Source: Nocardiopsis sp. YSL2
Lineage (GTDB): Bacteria > Actinomycetota > Actinomycetes > Streptosporangiales > Streptosporangiaceae
Length of the DNA stretch: 64,000 nucleotides
Assembly: GCF_030555055.1 (NCBI RefSeq)
Contig: NZ_JAMOAO010000001.1
Span: 3,534,001 to 3,598,000 of the forward strand
Direction of reading: 5' to 3'
In this document: piece by piece, positions 1 to 8,388 of the stretch
How positions within the stretch are numbered: position 1 is the stretch's first letter
How the letters are laid out: every line of letters begins with the position of its first letter
Translations under genes and position numbers: made by a program
The notes under the pieces: generated by a model
What the model was told of the DNA's origin: nothing
Database searches by the model: none
Seen by the model: only the letters and a program-made list of their open reading frames with translations

Positions 1-13
1 GTCGGACAACGGG

Positions 14-376
14 TCAGACAACGGGGTTCCAGAGCTGTTCGAGGCGGACCATGAGGACGGGCAGGACCAGGCAGGCGAACGCGATGACGGCGGGGCCCCA
101 CTTGCTGCGCTCCATGAAGCCCCACACGGCGCAGGCCGGGGGCAGGAGTACGACGGTGGCGAGGTAGGAGACGAACATCGCGGTCTGGTCGGGGCGGTCC
201 CCGCCGGCCATCGCGACCGCGGAGGCGACGGCCTGGCCGATCACCAGGAGCCAGAGCACGGCCATGCCGACGAGGTGCGGGACGACCATGGGCTGGTTCC
301 GGAAGGTCGAGACCAGGCACCAGCCGGCCATGCCCAGCGCCGCCATCTGAATCGTCATGGTCAGCCAGTCGACCAC
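14..376 (-). CDS. small integral membrane protein, hypothetical
   Basis: Encodes about 120 residues with four hydrophobic stretches, so a small polytopic membrane protein. I chose the GTG start at 376 because GGAGG lies four bases upstream; a later ATG at 360 is possible. The reading frame is open further upstream to 457, but that extension is polar and lacks a ribosome site. No family is recognised with certainty. It is transcribed away from the next gene, across a shared upstream region. Confidence 0.65.
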   Translation of the reverse strand: MVDWLTMTIQMAALGMAGWCLVSTFRNQPMVVPHLVGMAVLWLLVIGQAVASAVAMAGGDRPDQTAMFVSYLATVVLLPPACAVWGFMERSKWGPAVIAFACLVLPVLMVRLEQLWNPVV

Positions 377-691
377 GCCGCCTCCACCGGAAAGTCGCGA
401 CGTCCCGCCCGTGGCGGCGGAACACCTGTCTACGACAAAGCGTAGTACAACCTGCAACCGTGATCGTCCGGCCTTCGGTCATGCCCGTGAACTGGGAAGA
501 CCCGCGGTGCGGCTGATCGCGCCCAGGAGCAGAGCCGTGGCCGCGGGCGCGATCTCCTCTGCCGGCCGCCCCACGGCCCCCGGCGGCACGACCGAGCGCG
601 AGGATCGGTTGAGCGTCCGGTTCGCCAGGTAATGTCTGTTCGGTCCGGCGAGTCCCCCACGCCCCCCGTCCCCGAGCCCCGGAGCACGCCC
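377..691. promoter_or_regulatory. divergent intergenic region
   Basis: This 315-bp stretch separates two divergently read genes and should hold both promoters. The only structure I see is a small inverted repeat CTACG-6-CGTAG at 430-445. No convincing -35/-10 pair was identified. An alternative ATG start for the right-hand gene lies inside, at 632. Confidence 0.4.
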
Positions 692-1603
692 GTGTCCTCT
701 CCCCAGAACCCGTCGGGTCCCCAGGAACCACCCTTCGGTCCGCCCGGTGGGCAGCCCCCCTACGGCCCGCCCGGGGGACAGCCGAACTTCGGTCCCCCTG
801 CCGGCGATCCGTACTACGGTGCGCCCGGTGGCCAGCCCCCGTACGGGCCGCCCGGCGGTGACCCGAACTACGGTGCGCCCGGTGGGCAGCCCCCCTACGG
901 GCCGCCCGGCGGTGACCCGAACTACGGCCCGCCCGGTGGCCAGACCCCGTACGGCCCGCCCGGCGGCCAGCCCCCCTACGGCCCGCCCGGCGGTGACCCG
1001 TACTACGGTGCGCCCGGCGGCGATCCGCACGGTTCTCCGTACGGCGCACCGCCCGAGCAGGGCATGTCCACCGGCGCCAAGGTCGGTCTCGGTGTCGGCG
1101 GCGGTTGCCTGGTGATCCTCGTGGTCCTCGTGGTCGCCGGCTTCCTGATCGGCCGGAGCGCGCTTTCCCCGGAGCCCTCGGCGCCGCCGTCCGCCGCGGA
1201 GCCGTCGGCCCCGCAGGAGGGCACCGACGCACCGGCCGAGGAGGAGCCCGAGGCCGCCGACAGCGGTGTCGCCATGACCGCCTCGAACGCCGGTACCACG
1301 GGAGACACCCTGGACCCGGAGGCCGTGTACACCGTCATCGACGTCACGATCGAGAACGGCTCGGACGAGGGCGTCGAGGTCAATCCGCTCTACATCACCG
1401 CGACCCTGGACGACGGATCGTCGGTGAACGACTGGGGCGAGACCCTGTTCGCGGACATCGAACTGATCGAGTCCGGCACCCTCGCCCCCGGCGACACCGT
1501 GTCGGGCCAGATCGCCCTGGTGGGCGAAGTCGACGTCACCCAGGTCGAGCTGCAGCCCGTGTTCGGTTCGAACGATCCGGTCGCCGTCGCCGAGGTCTCC
1601 TGA
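692..1603 (+). CDS. Pro/Gly-rich repeat membrane-anchored protein with DUF4352-like ectodomain
   Basis: About 303 residues. The N-terminal third is a low-complexity tract of repeated PYGPPGGQ / PNYGAPGGD units (nt 735-1060). One transmembrane segment rich in Val/Leu/Gly follows near nt 1075-1155, then an acidic Ala/Pro linker and a C-terminal beta-rich domain resembling DUF4352 (telomeric-repeat-binding-factor-2-like) extracellular domains. The GTG at 692 has GGAG seven bases upstream; an in-frame ATG at 632 would add 20 residues but has only a poor ribosome site. Likely a surface-exposed protein held in the membrane, function unknown. Confidence 0.75.
   Translation: MSSPQNPSGPQEPPFGPPGGQPPYGPPGGQPNFGPPAGDPYYGAPGGQPPYGPPGGDPNYGAPGGQPPYGPPGGDPNYGPPGGQTPYGPPGGQPPYGPPGGDPYYGAPGGDPHGSPYGAPPEQGMSTGAKVGLGVGGGCLVILVVLVVAGFLIGRSALSPEPSAPPSAAEPSAPQEGTDAPAEEEPEAADSGVAMTASNAGTTGDTLDPEAVYTVIDVTIENGSDEGVEVNPLYITATLDDGSSVNDWGETLFADIELIESGTLAPGDTVSGQIALVGEVDVTQVELQPVFGSNDPVAVAEVS
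740..1045 (+). repeat. in-gene GPPGGQPPY/GAPGGDPNY tandem repeats
   Basis: Roughly eleven imperfect 8-9-codon units in the coding sequence give a Pro-Gly-Tyr-rich cytoplasmic tail. Such arrays are prone to length change by recombination or replication slippage. Confidence 0.8.
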
Positions 1604-1619
1604 CCCACCGCCGTTTCCG

Positions 1620-2057
1620 TCAGCCCTCCGGGCGCCGGGGCCAGACGAGGATTTCGGCCTCGGCGCCCGTCAGGTGGGCGTCGGCCTGCCCGAACTGGGC
1701 CACGCTCACGCCCACCGACGCCCCGGGCGCGAGCACCCCCTTCCACGTGTGGGTGAACCGCCCGTGCCCCGTGGCGTGCACGGCGCTGTTGGCCGGGCGT
1801 TCCCTCCGGGCGGGCGCCCCGTCCGCGCCGCCGGAGGCGAACTCGACCGCCCGGAGCTGGACTTCGGTCCCGGGCGTGATGCCTTCCAGGACCACGCCCA
1901 CGCAGAGGTCGTACAGCACCTCGTGGGCCGCGGCCGGTTCCACGAGCGCCGAGACGCCGGTCGCGCCGCCGCCGGGGCGGTCGAAGCGGACGTCCTGCCA
2001 GCGTCCGGGCAGGAGGGTGAGACGGGTGGCCAGGGCGCGGGCGTGATGATCGGGCAT
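1620..2057 (-). CDS. conserved hypothetical protein, 145 aa
   Basis: A 145-residue soluble protein with no membrane segments or recognised motif. The ATG at 2057 is preceded by GAGGA about seven bases upstream. The frame stays open far upstream (to 3827), but that extension is the antisense of nnr and is not coding. It reads convergently with the upstream DUF4352-like gene (16-bp gap) and divergently from nnr. Function unknown. Confidence 0.6.
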   Translation of the reverse strand: MPDHHARALATRLTLLPGRWQDVRFDRPGGGATGVSALVEPAAAHEVLYDLCVGVVLEGITPGTEVQLRAVEFASGGADGAPARRERPANSAVHATGHGRFTHTWKGVLAPGASVGVSVAQFGQADAHLTGAEAEILVWPRRPEG

Positions 2058-2210
2058 GGCGGTGTCCTCGCGGTCGGTCGGTGGGCGGGCCTGGCGCCAG
2101 CATCGACCCACGAGCGCGCTGAGGCAATCACCTGTGGAGTCCGTGTCCGCCCGTCCCGGCGCGCCCGGTGTGCGGCACGATGGAGGCGCACCCACCCCGG
2201 GAGGTCCCAC

Positions 2211-3704
2211 ATGGAATCCGCGCACTCCGTCAGCGTCGTCCGTACAGCCGAACACGCCCTCATGGCACGCGTGCCCGAGGGGACGCTGATGCGGCGGGCC
2301 GCGACGGGCCTGGCCGGGCAGTGCGCCCGGCTGCTGCCGCGCGTGTACGGGGCGAACGTCGTCCTGCTGGTGGGGAGCGGGGACAACGGCGGGGACGCGC
2401 TGTACGCGGGCGCGTTCCTCGCCGCGCGCGGTGCGGCCGTGCGTGCCCTGCTCGCCGGGAACGGCGCCCACGAGGGCGGCTCCGCGGCCCTGCGGGCGGC
2501 CGGAGGCCGGATCCACCGCTTCACGGACGCCACGGCCGACGACACCGAGCTGTTCGACGCCGACCTGATCGTCGACGGCCTCCTGGGCATCGGCGGGCGC
2601 GGCGGGCTGCGCGAGCCCCACGCCGTCCTGGCGCTGCTGGCGGAGAACTCCCCGGCCCCCGTGGTGGCGGTGGACCTGCCCAGCGGGGTGGACGCCGACA
2701 CAGGAGAGGTCGGCGGTGCCGCCGTCCGCGCCGACGTCACCGTCACCTTCGGCACGCACAAGCCGGGACTGTTCGTGGACCCGGGCGCGGGCCGGGCCGG
2801 GCGGGTGGTGTTCGTGGACATCGGGCTCGCCCCCGAGCTGCCGGGTGCGGCCGCGGTCCGTCCACAGGCTGTGGACATCGCCGCCGTGCTGCCGACCCCC
2901 GGTCTCGACTCCGACAAGTACCGCCGCGGGGTCCTCGACGTCCGGGCCGGATCCGACCAGTACCGGGGCGCGGCCGTGCTGTGCGTGGGCGGTGCCCTGC
3001 GCACGGGTGTGGGCATGGTCCGCTACGGCGGTGCGCAGGAGGCGGTCGACCAGGTGCTCGCCCGCTGGCCGGAGACCGTGGCCAGCGTGCACGACCCCCA
3101 GAGCACCACCGACCTCGCCCCCGGGCGGGTCGCGGCGGTCGTCATCGGTCCGGGCCGCGGCACGCACCGTTCCAACGCCGACGAGCTCCGCGCCGTGCTG
3201 GAGAGCGACCGGCCGGTGCTGGTCGACGCCGACGGGCTCACACTCCTCAGCGGCAGCGGCGGCAGCCCGCTCGCCGACTCCGTGCGCGAGCGCGACGCGC
3301 ACACCCTGCTGACGCCGCACGCCGGGGAGCTCGCCCGGCTGCTCGGTGTCGAGCGCCGGGGCGTCGAGGCTCGGCGGGCCGAGTACGCCGCACGCGCCGC
3401 CGAGGAGTTCGGGTGCACGGTGCTGCTCAAGGGTTCCACCACGGTGATCGCGCAGCCGGGGGTTCCCTTCGCGGTCAACCCCACGGGAACGCCCCTGCTG
3501 GCCACCGCGGGGACGGGCGACGTGCTCTCCGGGGCGGTCGGCGCCCTCCTGGCCGCCGGGTTGCCCGCCTACGAGGCCGCCATGTGCGGCGCCTACCTGC
3601 ACGGGCGCGCGGCGCACCTGGCCCGCGACGGCGCGCCGATCAGTGCGAGCGACCTGCTGGACGCCCTCCCCCTCGCCGTCACGGAGGTTCTCCGAGCGGG
3701 CTGA
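2211..3704 (+). CDS. nnr: bifunctional NAD(P)H-hydrate epimerase / ADP-dependent dehydratase
   Basis: Repairs damaged nicotinamide cofactors: the N-terminal YjeF-type domain interconverts R and S forms of NAD(P)HX, and the C-terminal ribokinase-like domain dehydrates the S form with ADP. About 497 residues, the usual length of the fused bacterial enzyme. Visible motifs are GSGDNGGDA near residue 55, DLPSGVDADTG near 155, LTPHAGELARLLG near 365 and TAGTGDVLSGAVGALLAAGL near 433. The ATG at 2211 has GGGAGG six bases upstream. Cytosolic housekeeping gene, divergent from the 145-residue hypothetical gene. Confidence 0.93.
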   Translation: MESAHSVSVVRTAEHALMARVPEGTLMRRAATGLAGQCARLLPRVYGANVVLLVGSGDNGGDALYAGAFLAARGAAVRALLAGNGAHEGGSAALRAAGGRIHRFTDATADDTELFDADLIVDGLLGIGGRGGLREPHAVLALLAENSPAPVVAVDLPSGVDADTGEVGGAAVRADVTVTFGTHKPGLFVDPGAGRAGRVVFVDIGLAPELPGAAAVRPQAVDIAAVLPTPGLDSDKYRRGVLDVRAGSDQYRGAAVLCVGGALRTGVGMVRYGGAQEAVDQVLARWPETVASVHDPQSTTDLAPGRVAAVVIGPGRGTHRSNADELRAVLESDRPVLVDADGLTLLSGSGGSPLADSVRERDAHTLLTPHAGELARLLGVERRGVEARRAEYAARAAEEFGCTVLLKGSTTVIAQPGVPFAVNPTGTPLLATAGTGDVLSGAVGALLAAGLPAYEAAMCGAYLHGRAAHLARDGAPISASDLLDALPLAVTEVLRAG

Positions 3705-3787
3705 CGCGGTGCGAGGCTGGCCGCGCCACGACACCGACGCGGGACGTTCAATATCTTGTACGCGCCTACGGAGGGGTTTCAAGAACC

Positions 3788-4030
3788 ATGACCTACTCGG
3801 AATCACGTGCCAACTACGCGGCGACACTGGATTCCGTGGTCGAGGACCGAGAGGAAGTCGTGATCACCCGAGCGGGCCACGAACCGGTGGTCATCGTCTC
3901 CTTGGCTGAGTACGAGTCGCTGCGCGAGACCGCCTTTCTGCTGAGGAGCCCGGAGAACGCGCGTCGCCTGGTGACCGCCATCGAGCACCTCGAAGCCGGT
4001 CACGGCGTGGAACGGGACGTCGTCGAGTGA
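3788..4030 (+). CDS. type II antitoxin, Phd/YefM family
   Basis: An 80-residue antitoxin that should bind and neutralise the YoeB-like toxin encoded next and repress their shared promoter. The N-terminus MTYSESRANYAATLDSVVED and the segment EPVVIVSLAEYESLRET are typical of YefM/Phd DNA-binding folds, and the C-terminal part is acidic and helical. The GTG of the toxin overlaps its stop codon by four bases, so the pair is translationally coupled. The AT-richer bases just upstream (3745-3765) probably carry the autoregulated promoter. Confidence 0.9.
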   Translation: MTYSESRANYAATLDSVVEDREEVVITRAGHEPVVIVSLAEYESLRETAFLLRSPENARRLVTAIEHLEAGHGVERDVVE

Positions 4031-4287
4031 AGATCGTGTGGGCCGAATCCGTCTGGGAGGACTACGTCTGGTGGCAGGGCCAGGATCGTACGATTCTCAA
4101 GCGCATCAATGCCCTGCTCAAGGACATCGACCGGCACCGCAACGACGGCATGGGGAAGCCCGAACCACTGCGTTACGGGTTTCAGAGCTACTGGTCCCGC
4201 CGGATCACTGACGAGCACCGCCTGGCGTACAAGATCGCGGGGGACGAGATGCGTGTCGCCGCCTGTCGCTACCACTACGGGAAGTGA
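4027..4287 (+). CDS. type II toxin, YoeB/Txe family ribosome-dependent mRNA interferase
   Basis: An 86-residue toxin of the YoeB family, which cleaves mRNA in the ribosomal A site when free of its antitoxin. Family hallmarks are the start MKIVWAESVWEDYVWWQGQD, the central LLKDIDRHRNDGMGKPEPL and the C-terminal SRRITDEHRLAYKI and CRYHYGK, which include the conserved Glu, Arg, His and Tyr. Full length and apparently intact. It starts at GTG 4027, overlapping the antitoxin stop. Confidence 0.93.
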   Translation: MKIVWAESVWEDYVWWQGQDRTILKRINALLKDIDRHRNDGMGKPEPLRYGFQSYWSRRITDEHRLAYKIAGDEMRVAACRYHYGK

Positions 4288-4361
4288 TGTTCGGTCCGGG
4301 CTGAGGTTCGTCCACATGGTGGGCGGGTCCGTCGCCGCCTGACCAAGGCCGGCCCGGGAGC

Positions 4362-4479
4362 CTGTGGAAGGGTGGGACCCCATCCCCTGATCGAACAGGC
4401 ATCCCCTATGCCCCCAACGTCCCCGGCGTGCGCCACCACCTCCCGTTCGACCGGCCTCCGGACGGGCGGTGGCCGGTGA
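4362..4479 (+). promoter_or_regulatory. shared upstream block A (promoter/operator candidate) with small leader ORF
   Basis: First of three related blocks in front of three adjacent membrane genes. It carries GGTGGGAC-CCC-ATCCCC as an imperfect inverted repeat, then a purine-rich stretch ending in GGCATCCCCTATG. A 23-codon ORF starts at that ATG (4408), and its TGA overlaps the GTG start at 4476, which would couple translation. The block may be a leaderless-type promoter with an operator; that role is inferred. Confidence 0.5.
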
Positions 4480-5666
4480 CCCGGAAACGCAGGTCCAACA
4501 AGCCCAGGCCGACGCCGGAGTGGCGACTGAAGAAGATGCGGGAGCGCACCGCCCCGGCGCCACTCCCGGCTTCTCACCGGTCACACGCCACACGGTCCCC
4601 GCTCCGAAAGCAGGAGCCGGATCCCCGGATGTGGTGTGCCGTGGCCCAAGGGCTGGGCGCGGCCGTTCTGGCCCTGGCCCTCTTCTCGGTCATGGGAGGT
4701 CTGCTGCTCGGCGAGCTGGCCGAGCCCCGGGTCCGCCACGCGGCCCTAGCCGAGCACGGGGCGGTCGCCGAGGCCGTGGTGGTCGGGGCGGTGGACGAGG
4801 AACCGCTGGTCGAGTTCGTCACCGACCGGAACCAGCCGGTGCGAACCACTGCTTCGGGGCGCTTCGCGCACGACGGCGCTCGCGAGGTGGAGGTCCGCTA
4901 CCTGCCCTCGGACCCCGACACGGCCATGGTGAGCGGCCATCGGCTGATGCCCTGGGGTCTGGTGCTCTCGGTGGGGGGCGCCGCGGCCGTCGGCTGGGCT
5001 CTCGCCGTGGTGTGGCACGAGCGCAGGAACAGCCCCGCCCAGAGGTGGCGGCGGAAGCGGGAACGGCAGACCGTCCTGCCGGTCGCCAGGTGGGCGGTTC
5101 CGGCCGTGCTGATGCTCGGGGCCTCCGCGGGCTGCTTCCTGTGGCCGTTCGTCGCCATCCGGTTCGGAGCCGTGGACGTGGCGGGTGTGTACCTGTGGTC
5201 GGGTGTGGGCACGGCGGTCCTCTCGCTGGCCCTGGGCACGGCCTGGAGGGCGGTCGTGCGCCACGCCGACCGTGGGCAGGTCCGTCGTCGGGGCGGCCGC
5301 AAGCGCCCGGCCGGAGTCCGGAACCGGGCCCTGACCTACAAGGCGCTCGGCCGGGTGACGCTGACCCTGCTGGTGGGATTCGTCTCGGTCGTACTCGTCC
5401 GGGGGATCGTGCTGATGAGCGACATGATCGCTCCGGACCCGGTGCTCGGGACCGACGCCGAGGTGGTCGAAGTACAGAACTCCTCCCGTGGTTGCCGTGC
5501 GGTGGTCCGGGTCGCGTACACGTTCGACGGGCTGGAGTACGAGCAGGGTTACCGGGTCGGCTGCTCCGACAGCCGTCGCCTCCGGGACGTCGATGACGTC
5601 CGGATCGGTGTGAGCGCGACCGATCCCACCCGGATCCGTCCCCTGGAGGAAGGGGACAGGCGCTGA
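4476..5666 (+). CDS. DUF3592-like membrane protein (paralogue 1)
   Basis: About 396 residues. A basic N-terminus is followed by a transmembrane hairpin, an extracytoplasmic DUF3592-like domain (core EVEVRYLPSDPDTAMV), further membrane segments, and a second DUF3592-like domain near the C-terminus (EVVEVQNSSRGCRAVVRVAY). The GTG at 4476 is the likeliest start because it overlaps the leader ORF stop; GTG 4428 or ATG 4535 are alternatives. It is clearly paralogous to the next gene and shares its upstream block. Function unknown; probably an envelope protein. Confidence 0.75.
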   Translation: MTRKRRSNKPRPTPEWRLKKMRERTAPAPLPASHRSHATRSPLRKQEPDPRMWCAVAQGLGAAVLALALFSVMGGLLLGELAEPRVRHAALAEHGAVAEAVVVGAVDEEPLVEFVTDRNQPVRTTASGRFAHDGAREVEVRYLPSDPDTAMVSGHRLMPWGLVLSVGGAAAVGWALAVVWHERRNSPAQRWRRKRERQTVLPVARWAVPAVLMLGASAGCFLWPFVAIRFGAVDVAGVYLWSGVGTAVLSLALGTAWRAVVRHADRGQVRRRGGRKRPAGVRNRALTYKALGRVTLTLLVGFVSVVLVRGIVLMSDMIAPDPVLGTDAEVVEVQNSSRGCRAVVRVAYTFDGLEYEQGYRVGCSDSRRLRDVDDVRIGVSATDPTRIRPLEEGDRR

Positions 5667-5719
5667 TGTCCGCGGGGTCGGGCCGTCGTGGGGGCCGTCA
5701 CGCGGTCCGGGAGTTTCGG

Positions 5720-5846
5720 CACCTGTGGCAGGGTGGAACCCCGTTCCACCACCGAAAGGGCCTCCCCCGTGCCCCGACCACCACAGTCAGACCGGCTCTT
5801 CCTGCGTTCGACCCCGTGCGCCGGAGGGCCCCGTGGAGGCGCCTGA
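5720..5846 (+). promoter_or_regulatory. shared upstream block B with perfect inverted repeat and leader ORF
   Basis: Second copy of the block. It contains the perfect inverted repeat GGTGGAAC-CCC-GTTCCACC, then GGGCCTCCCCCGTG. A 25-codon leader ORF starts at this GTG (5769), and its TGA at 5844-5846 overlaps the start of the downstream gene at 5833. Copies A and C match around the arms and the CATCCCCC(G/T)TG end. Confidence 0.55.
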
Positions 5847-6918
5847 CCAGGACGTCGTCGAGTTCACGGAGCGCCTGCTGGACGACAGGTCCCGGAAGGC
5901 GCCCCCTGGGCTCGCCTGGCCGTCTGTCCTTCTCACCGGGTTCTTCTCCGTGCTCCTCGGCGCCGTGCTCGGAATGCTGACCGGACAGGCGTTCGAGCAC
6001 ACCCTGAAGCAGATCGCCTTCGCCCACGACGCGGTCCGGGCCGAGGCCACCGTCCTCGCCGTCGTCGACGGGGAGGCGCGGGTGAGTTTTCGGGCCGAGG
6101 GCGGCGCGGAGGTGGTCTCGGACCTTCCGGGTGCCTACAGCCACGCCGACGGCCGCGAGGTGGAGGTGCTCTACCTGCCCTACGCGCCCCGGCACGCGGT
6201 GGGGATCGACGACGAGTGGCGCCCGTGGGCACTCCTGCTGCCGTTGGGGCTGGTGTCCTGTTGGGTGGTCCTCGCTCACCACCGGCTCGGTGTGCGCGCG
6301 GAATGGTTCTTCCTTCGGGTCCGCAGGCACGTCAAGGGGCCTCCGGAACAGCCCCGACGCGCATGGCCGCTCGTGGTCCTCGGCGGTGTCCTGGCGGTGG
6401 GGGCGGTGGTCCCCTCCCTGTGGCTCCTGGCCGCCCACGACCGGACCGCCCTGCTGGCCGATGCGGTGCCGTTGCCGGCACTGATGCCCGCGGGCGCGTG
6501 CGCGGTCAGTGCGGTCGTCGTCCTGGTCCGAGCCGCTTATCGGTACGCGAAGGCCGCTCCGGTGCGGCGGTTCCCCCGTGTATTCCGGCTGCTGCCATAC
6601 GGGGTGGGACGGGCGGTCGGCGGTGCGTTGCTGCTCGTTCTGGTCGTGTCCTTCGGGTTCCGGTACGTCTCGGCGCACCAGGAGCCGGAGGATCCGGTGG
6701 AGGGCATCGCCCAGGTGGCGGGCACCGAGTCCCGATGCAGGTTCCGCGGGCCCTGCGAACCGTACGTCGTGCTGCGGTACGAGGCCGACGGGATCGCGTA
6801 TGAGACCGCCATCCGTGCCAGGACCGGCGAGCTCCGTGACCTCGGTGCCGATGACACCCTGGAGGTCCGCTGGGAGGCGGACGATCCGGCCGAGGTGCGT
6901 CCGGCCGAGGAGCCGTGA
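5833..6918 (+). CDS. DUF3592-like membrane protein (paralogue 2)
   Basis: About 361 residues, same plan as the preceding gene: a short acidic N-terminus, a transmembrane segment (WPSVLLTGFFSVLLGAVLG), a DUF3592-like domain (REVEVLYLPYAPRHAVGIDD), two to three further membrane segments and a second similar domain at the C-terminus. The GTG start at 5833 has GGAGGG five bases upstream. The frame is open upstream to 5725, but that part overlaps block B and is unlikely to be translated. Function unknown. Confidence 0.78.
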   Translation: MEAPDQDVVEFTERLLDDRSRKAPPGLAWPSVLLTGFFSVLLGAVLGMLTGQAFEHTLKQIAFAHDAVRAEATVLAVVDGEARVSFRAEGGAEVVSDLPGAYSHADGREVEVLYLPYAPRHAVGIDDEWRPWALLLPLGLVSCWVVLAHHRLGVRAEWFFLRVRRHVKGPPEQPRRAWPLVVLGGVLAVGAVVPSLWLLAAHDRTALLADAVPLPALMPAGACAVSAVVVLVRAAYRYAKAAPVRRFPRVFRLLPYGVGRAVGGALLLVLVVSFGFRYVSAHQEPEDPVEGIAQVAGTESRCRFRGPCEPYVVLRYEADGIAYETAIRARTGELRDLGADDTLEVRWEADDPAEVRPAEEP

Positions 6919-6972
6919 CCGGACCGTGGGAGGGTGGTACTCCGTTCCCCCCTCGGACAGGCATCCCCCGTG
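6915..6972 (+). promoter_or_regulatory. shared upstream block C
   Basis: Third copy of the block. It reads GGTGGTAC-TCC-GTTCCCCC as an imperfect inverted repeat, then GGACAGGCATCCCCCGTG, where the final GTG (6970) is the start codon of the next gene. Here the block runs directly into the coding sequence, with no room for a Shine-Dalgarno site, consistent with a leaderless mRNA. Confidence 0.5.
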
Positions 6973-7878
6973 CTCTTCCCCTGGTCGATCCACCCGGTCG
7001 CCGTCGCCGCCCTGCTGGCACTTCCCCTCGCCCTCTGGCTGGAGTTCCGCCGCATCGCCCGCGACCGGGCCGAGGACTGGCGGGAGGACGTCCCCCGTCG
7101 GCTGCGCCAGACCCTGGTGGCGTCCACCATGGGCTGGTCCTACGCGCGCTGGTGGCTGGCCACCGGCGGCATTCTGCTGGTGGTGGTCCAGTTCGAGGCG
7201 GTCACCCTGGCCAAGATCACCACGGCCCTTCCCGTGCTGGTGTGGGGGCTGGCGGGGACGCCGGGCGGGCAGCTCGACATGCACCGCAGGGGACGCGACC
7301 CCGACCGGCGCTTCGACCCCCGGCACCCGGACGCGCCCCGGCCCCGGCCGCGGACCCTGCGCAACCGGCCCCTGACCATCGCCGGGTGCCTGCTCGTCGC
7401 TGTGCTGCTGTGGTGCACGTTCTGGCTCGGAGCGCAGATCCCCCGCGACGTGGAGAGCGCGGCGGACGGGGCCAGGGCCCTCGGGATCCTCGTCGTGCTC
7501 GTCGCCCTGCCGTGGATCGGCGGCCAGGTCCTGGGGGCGAGCCTCTTCTCCTGGATCCGGCTGGACGGCACGCACGTCACCGTCCAGGGCGGCGGGCAGC
7601 GGCTGTCGATCCCCGTCGAGCTCATCGACGAGGTCGAGGCCGACCGGGGCGTGCGGGTGCGGATGGTGGACGGCCGGGAGAGCTCCGTCCTGCTGCCCCG
7701 AGGGCCGGCCGGAGCCGAACGGCAGGCGGCCGAGCGGATCCGGGCGTTCGCCCACGAGGTTCGCGCCACTCTCCCCGAGGGGCCGTTGTACCGCGACACC
7801 GCGACGCACTCCGGCTCCGACGCGGGCCTGTGGCAGGTGTGGCTGGGGATCTCGGTGTACCTCCTCAGCCCCCTGTGA
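6970..7878 (+). CDS. membrane protein with PH-like soluble domain, hypothetical
   Basis: About 302 residues, likely starting at GTG 6970 at the end of block C (MLFPWSIHPVAVAALLALPL). Four hydrophobic segments are visible, two near the N-terminus and two in the middle (LTIAGCLLVAVLLWCTFWLG and a following one). Then comes a soluble region (HVTVQGGGQRLSIPVELIDEV) that resembles bacterial PH-type domains. It is not a clear DUF3592 paralogue but shares the upstream block with the two preceding genes, suggesting co-regulation. It converges on the Nudix gene with a 15-bp gap. Confidence 0.72.
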   Translation: MLFPWSIHPVAVAALLALPLALWLEFRRIARDRAEDWREDVPRRLRQTLVASTMGWSYARWWLATGGILLVVVQFEAVTLAKITTALPVLVWGLAGTPGGQLDMHRRGRDPDRRFDPRHPDAPRPRPRTLRNRPLTIAGCLLVAVLLWCTFWLGAQIPRDVESAADGARALGILVVLVALPWIGGQVLGASLFSWIRLDGTHVTVQGGGQRLSIPVELIDEVEADRGVRVRMVDGRESSVLLPRGPAGAERQAAERIRAFAHEVRATLPEGPLYRDTATHSGSDAGLWQVWLGISVYLLSPL

Positions 7879-7893
7879 CCCGAGCCGGTGCGG

Positions 7894-8388
7894 TCAGGGC
7901 GAGGGCGCCGGCCGGGCGGCGGCCAGGCCCAGGCGCACGATGTCGGTGATGAAGTACTCGCCCGGGTCGCGGTGGTCGTGCAGCCGGTCCACCAGCGACT
8001 CGTCCACCCACATGTACTCGGTGTGCTTGTCCGGCTCCAGCCGGGGCGCGGACAGGTCGCCCTCGACGCGGACCAGGTAGTCGACCTCGTGCCTGGTCAG
8101 CCCGTCGCCCGGGTCCCAGTCCAGGCGGTACAGCTCCGCGACCACCTCGGCCAGTCGCCAGCCGGTCTCCTCGGCGACCTCGCGGGCCAGTCCCTCCAGC
8201 ATGGTCTCGCCCGGTTCGACGTGCCCGCCGACGATGTCCCAGCAGTGCGGGAACACCTTGCGGGTGGGGGAGCGGCGCTGGGCGAAGATCCGGCCCCCGG
8301 GGTCGGCGATGATCGCGCCCGCCACGTGGGCGCGGCCGTCGGAGGTGTCCGGGAACTCGATCCCCGGCGCCACCGTGATGCCCGTCAT
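7894..8388 (-). CDS. Nudix hydrolase
   Basis: A 164-residue cytosolic Nudix enzyme that would hydrolyse a nucleoside diphosphate linked to another moiety; the substrate cannot be read from sequence. The Nudix box lies at about residues 55-77: GHVEPGE, seven residues, then REVAEETGW, keeping the metal-binding REVxEE core. The ATG at 8388 is preceded by GGAGGAGGA and overlaps the tetR-like stop codon (ATGA), so the two are translationally coupled. Confidence 0.9.
   Translation of the reverse strand: MTGITVAPGIEFPDTSDGRAHVAGAIIADPGGRIFAQRRSPTRKVFPHCWDIVGGHVEPGETMLEGLAREVAEETGWRLAEVVAELYRLDWDPGDGLTRHEVDYLVRVEGDLSAPRLEPDKHTEYMWVDESLVDRLHDHRDPGEYFITDIVRLGLAAARPAPSP

Noticed and set aside
1620..3827. 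735-codon minus-strand open frame
   Set aside because: Only the last 145 codons have a ribosome site and plausible protein sequence; the rest is the antisense of nnr.
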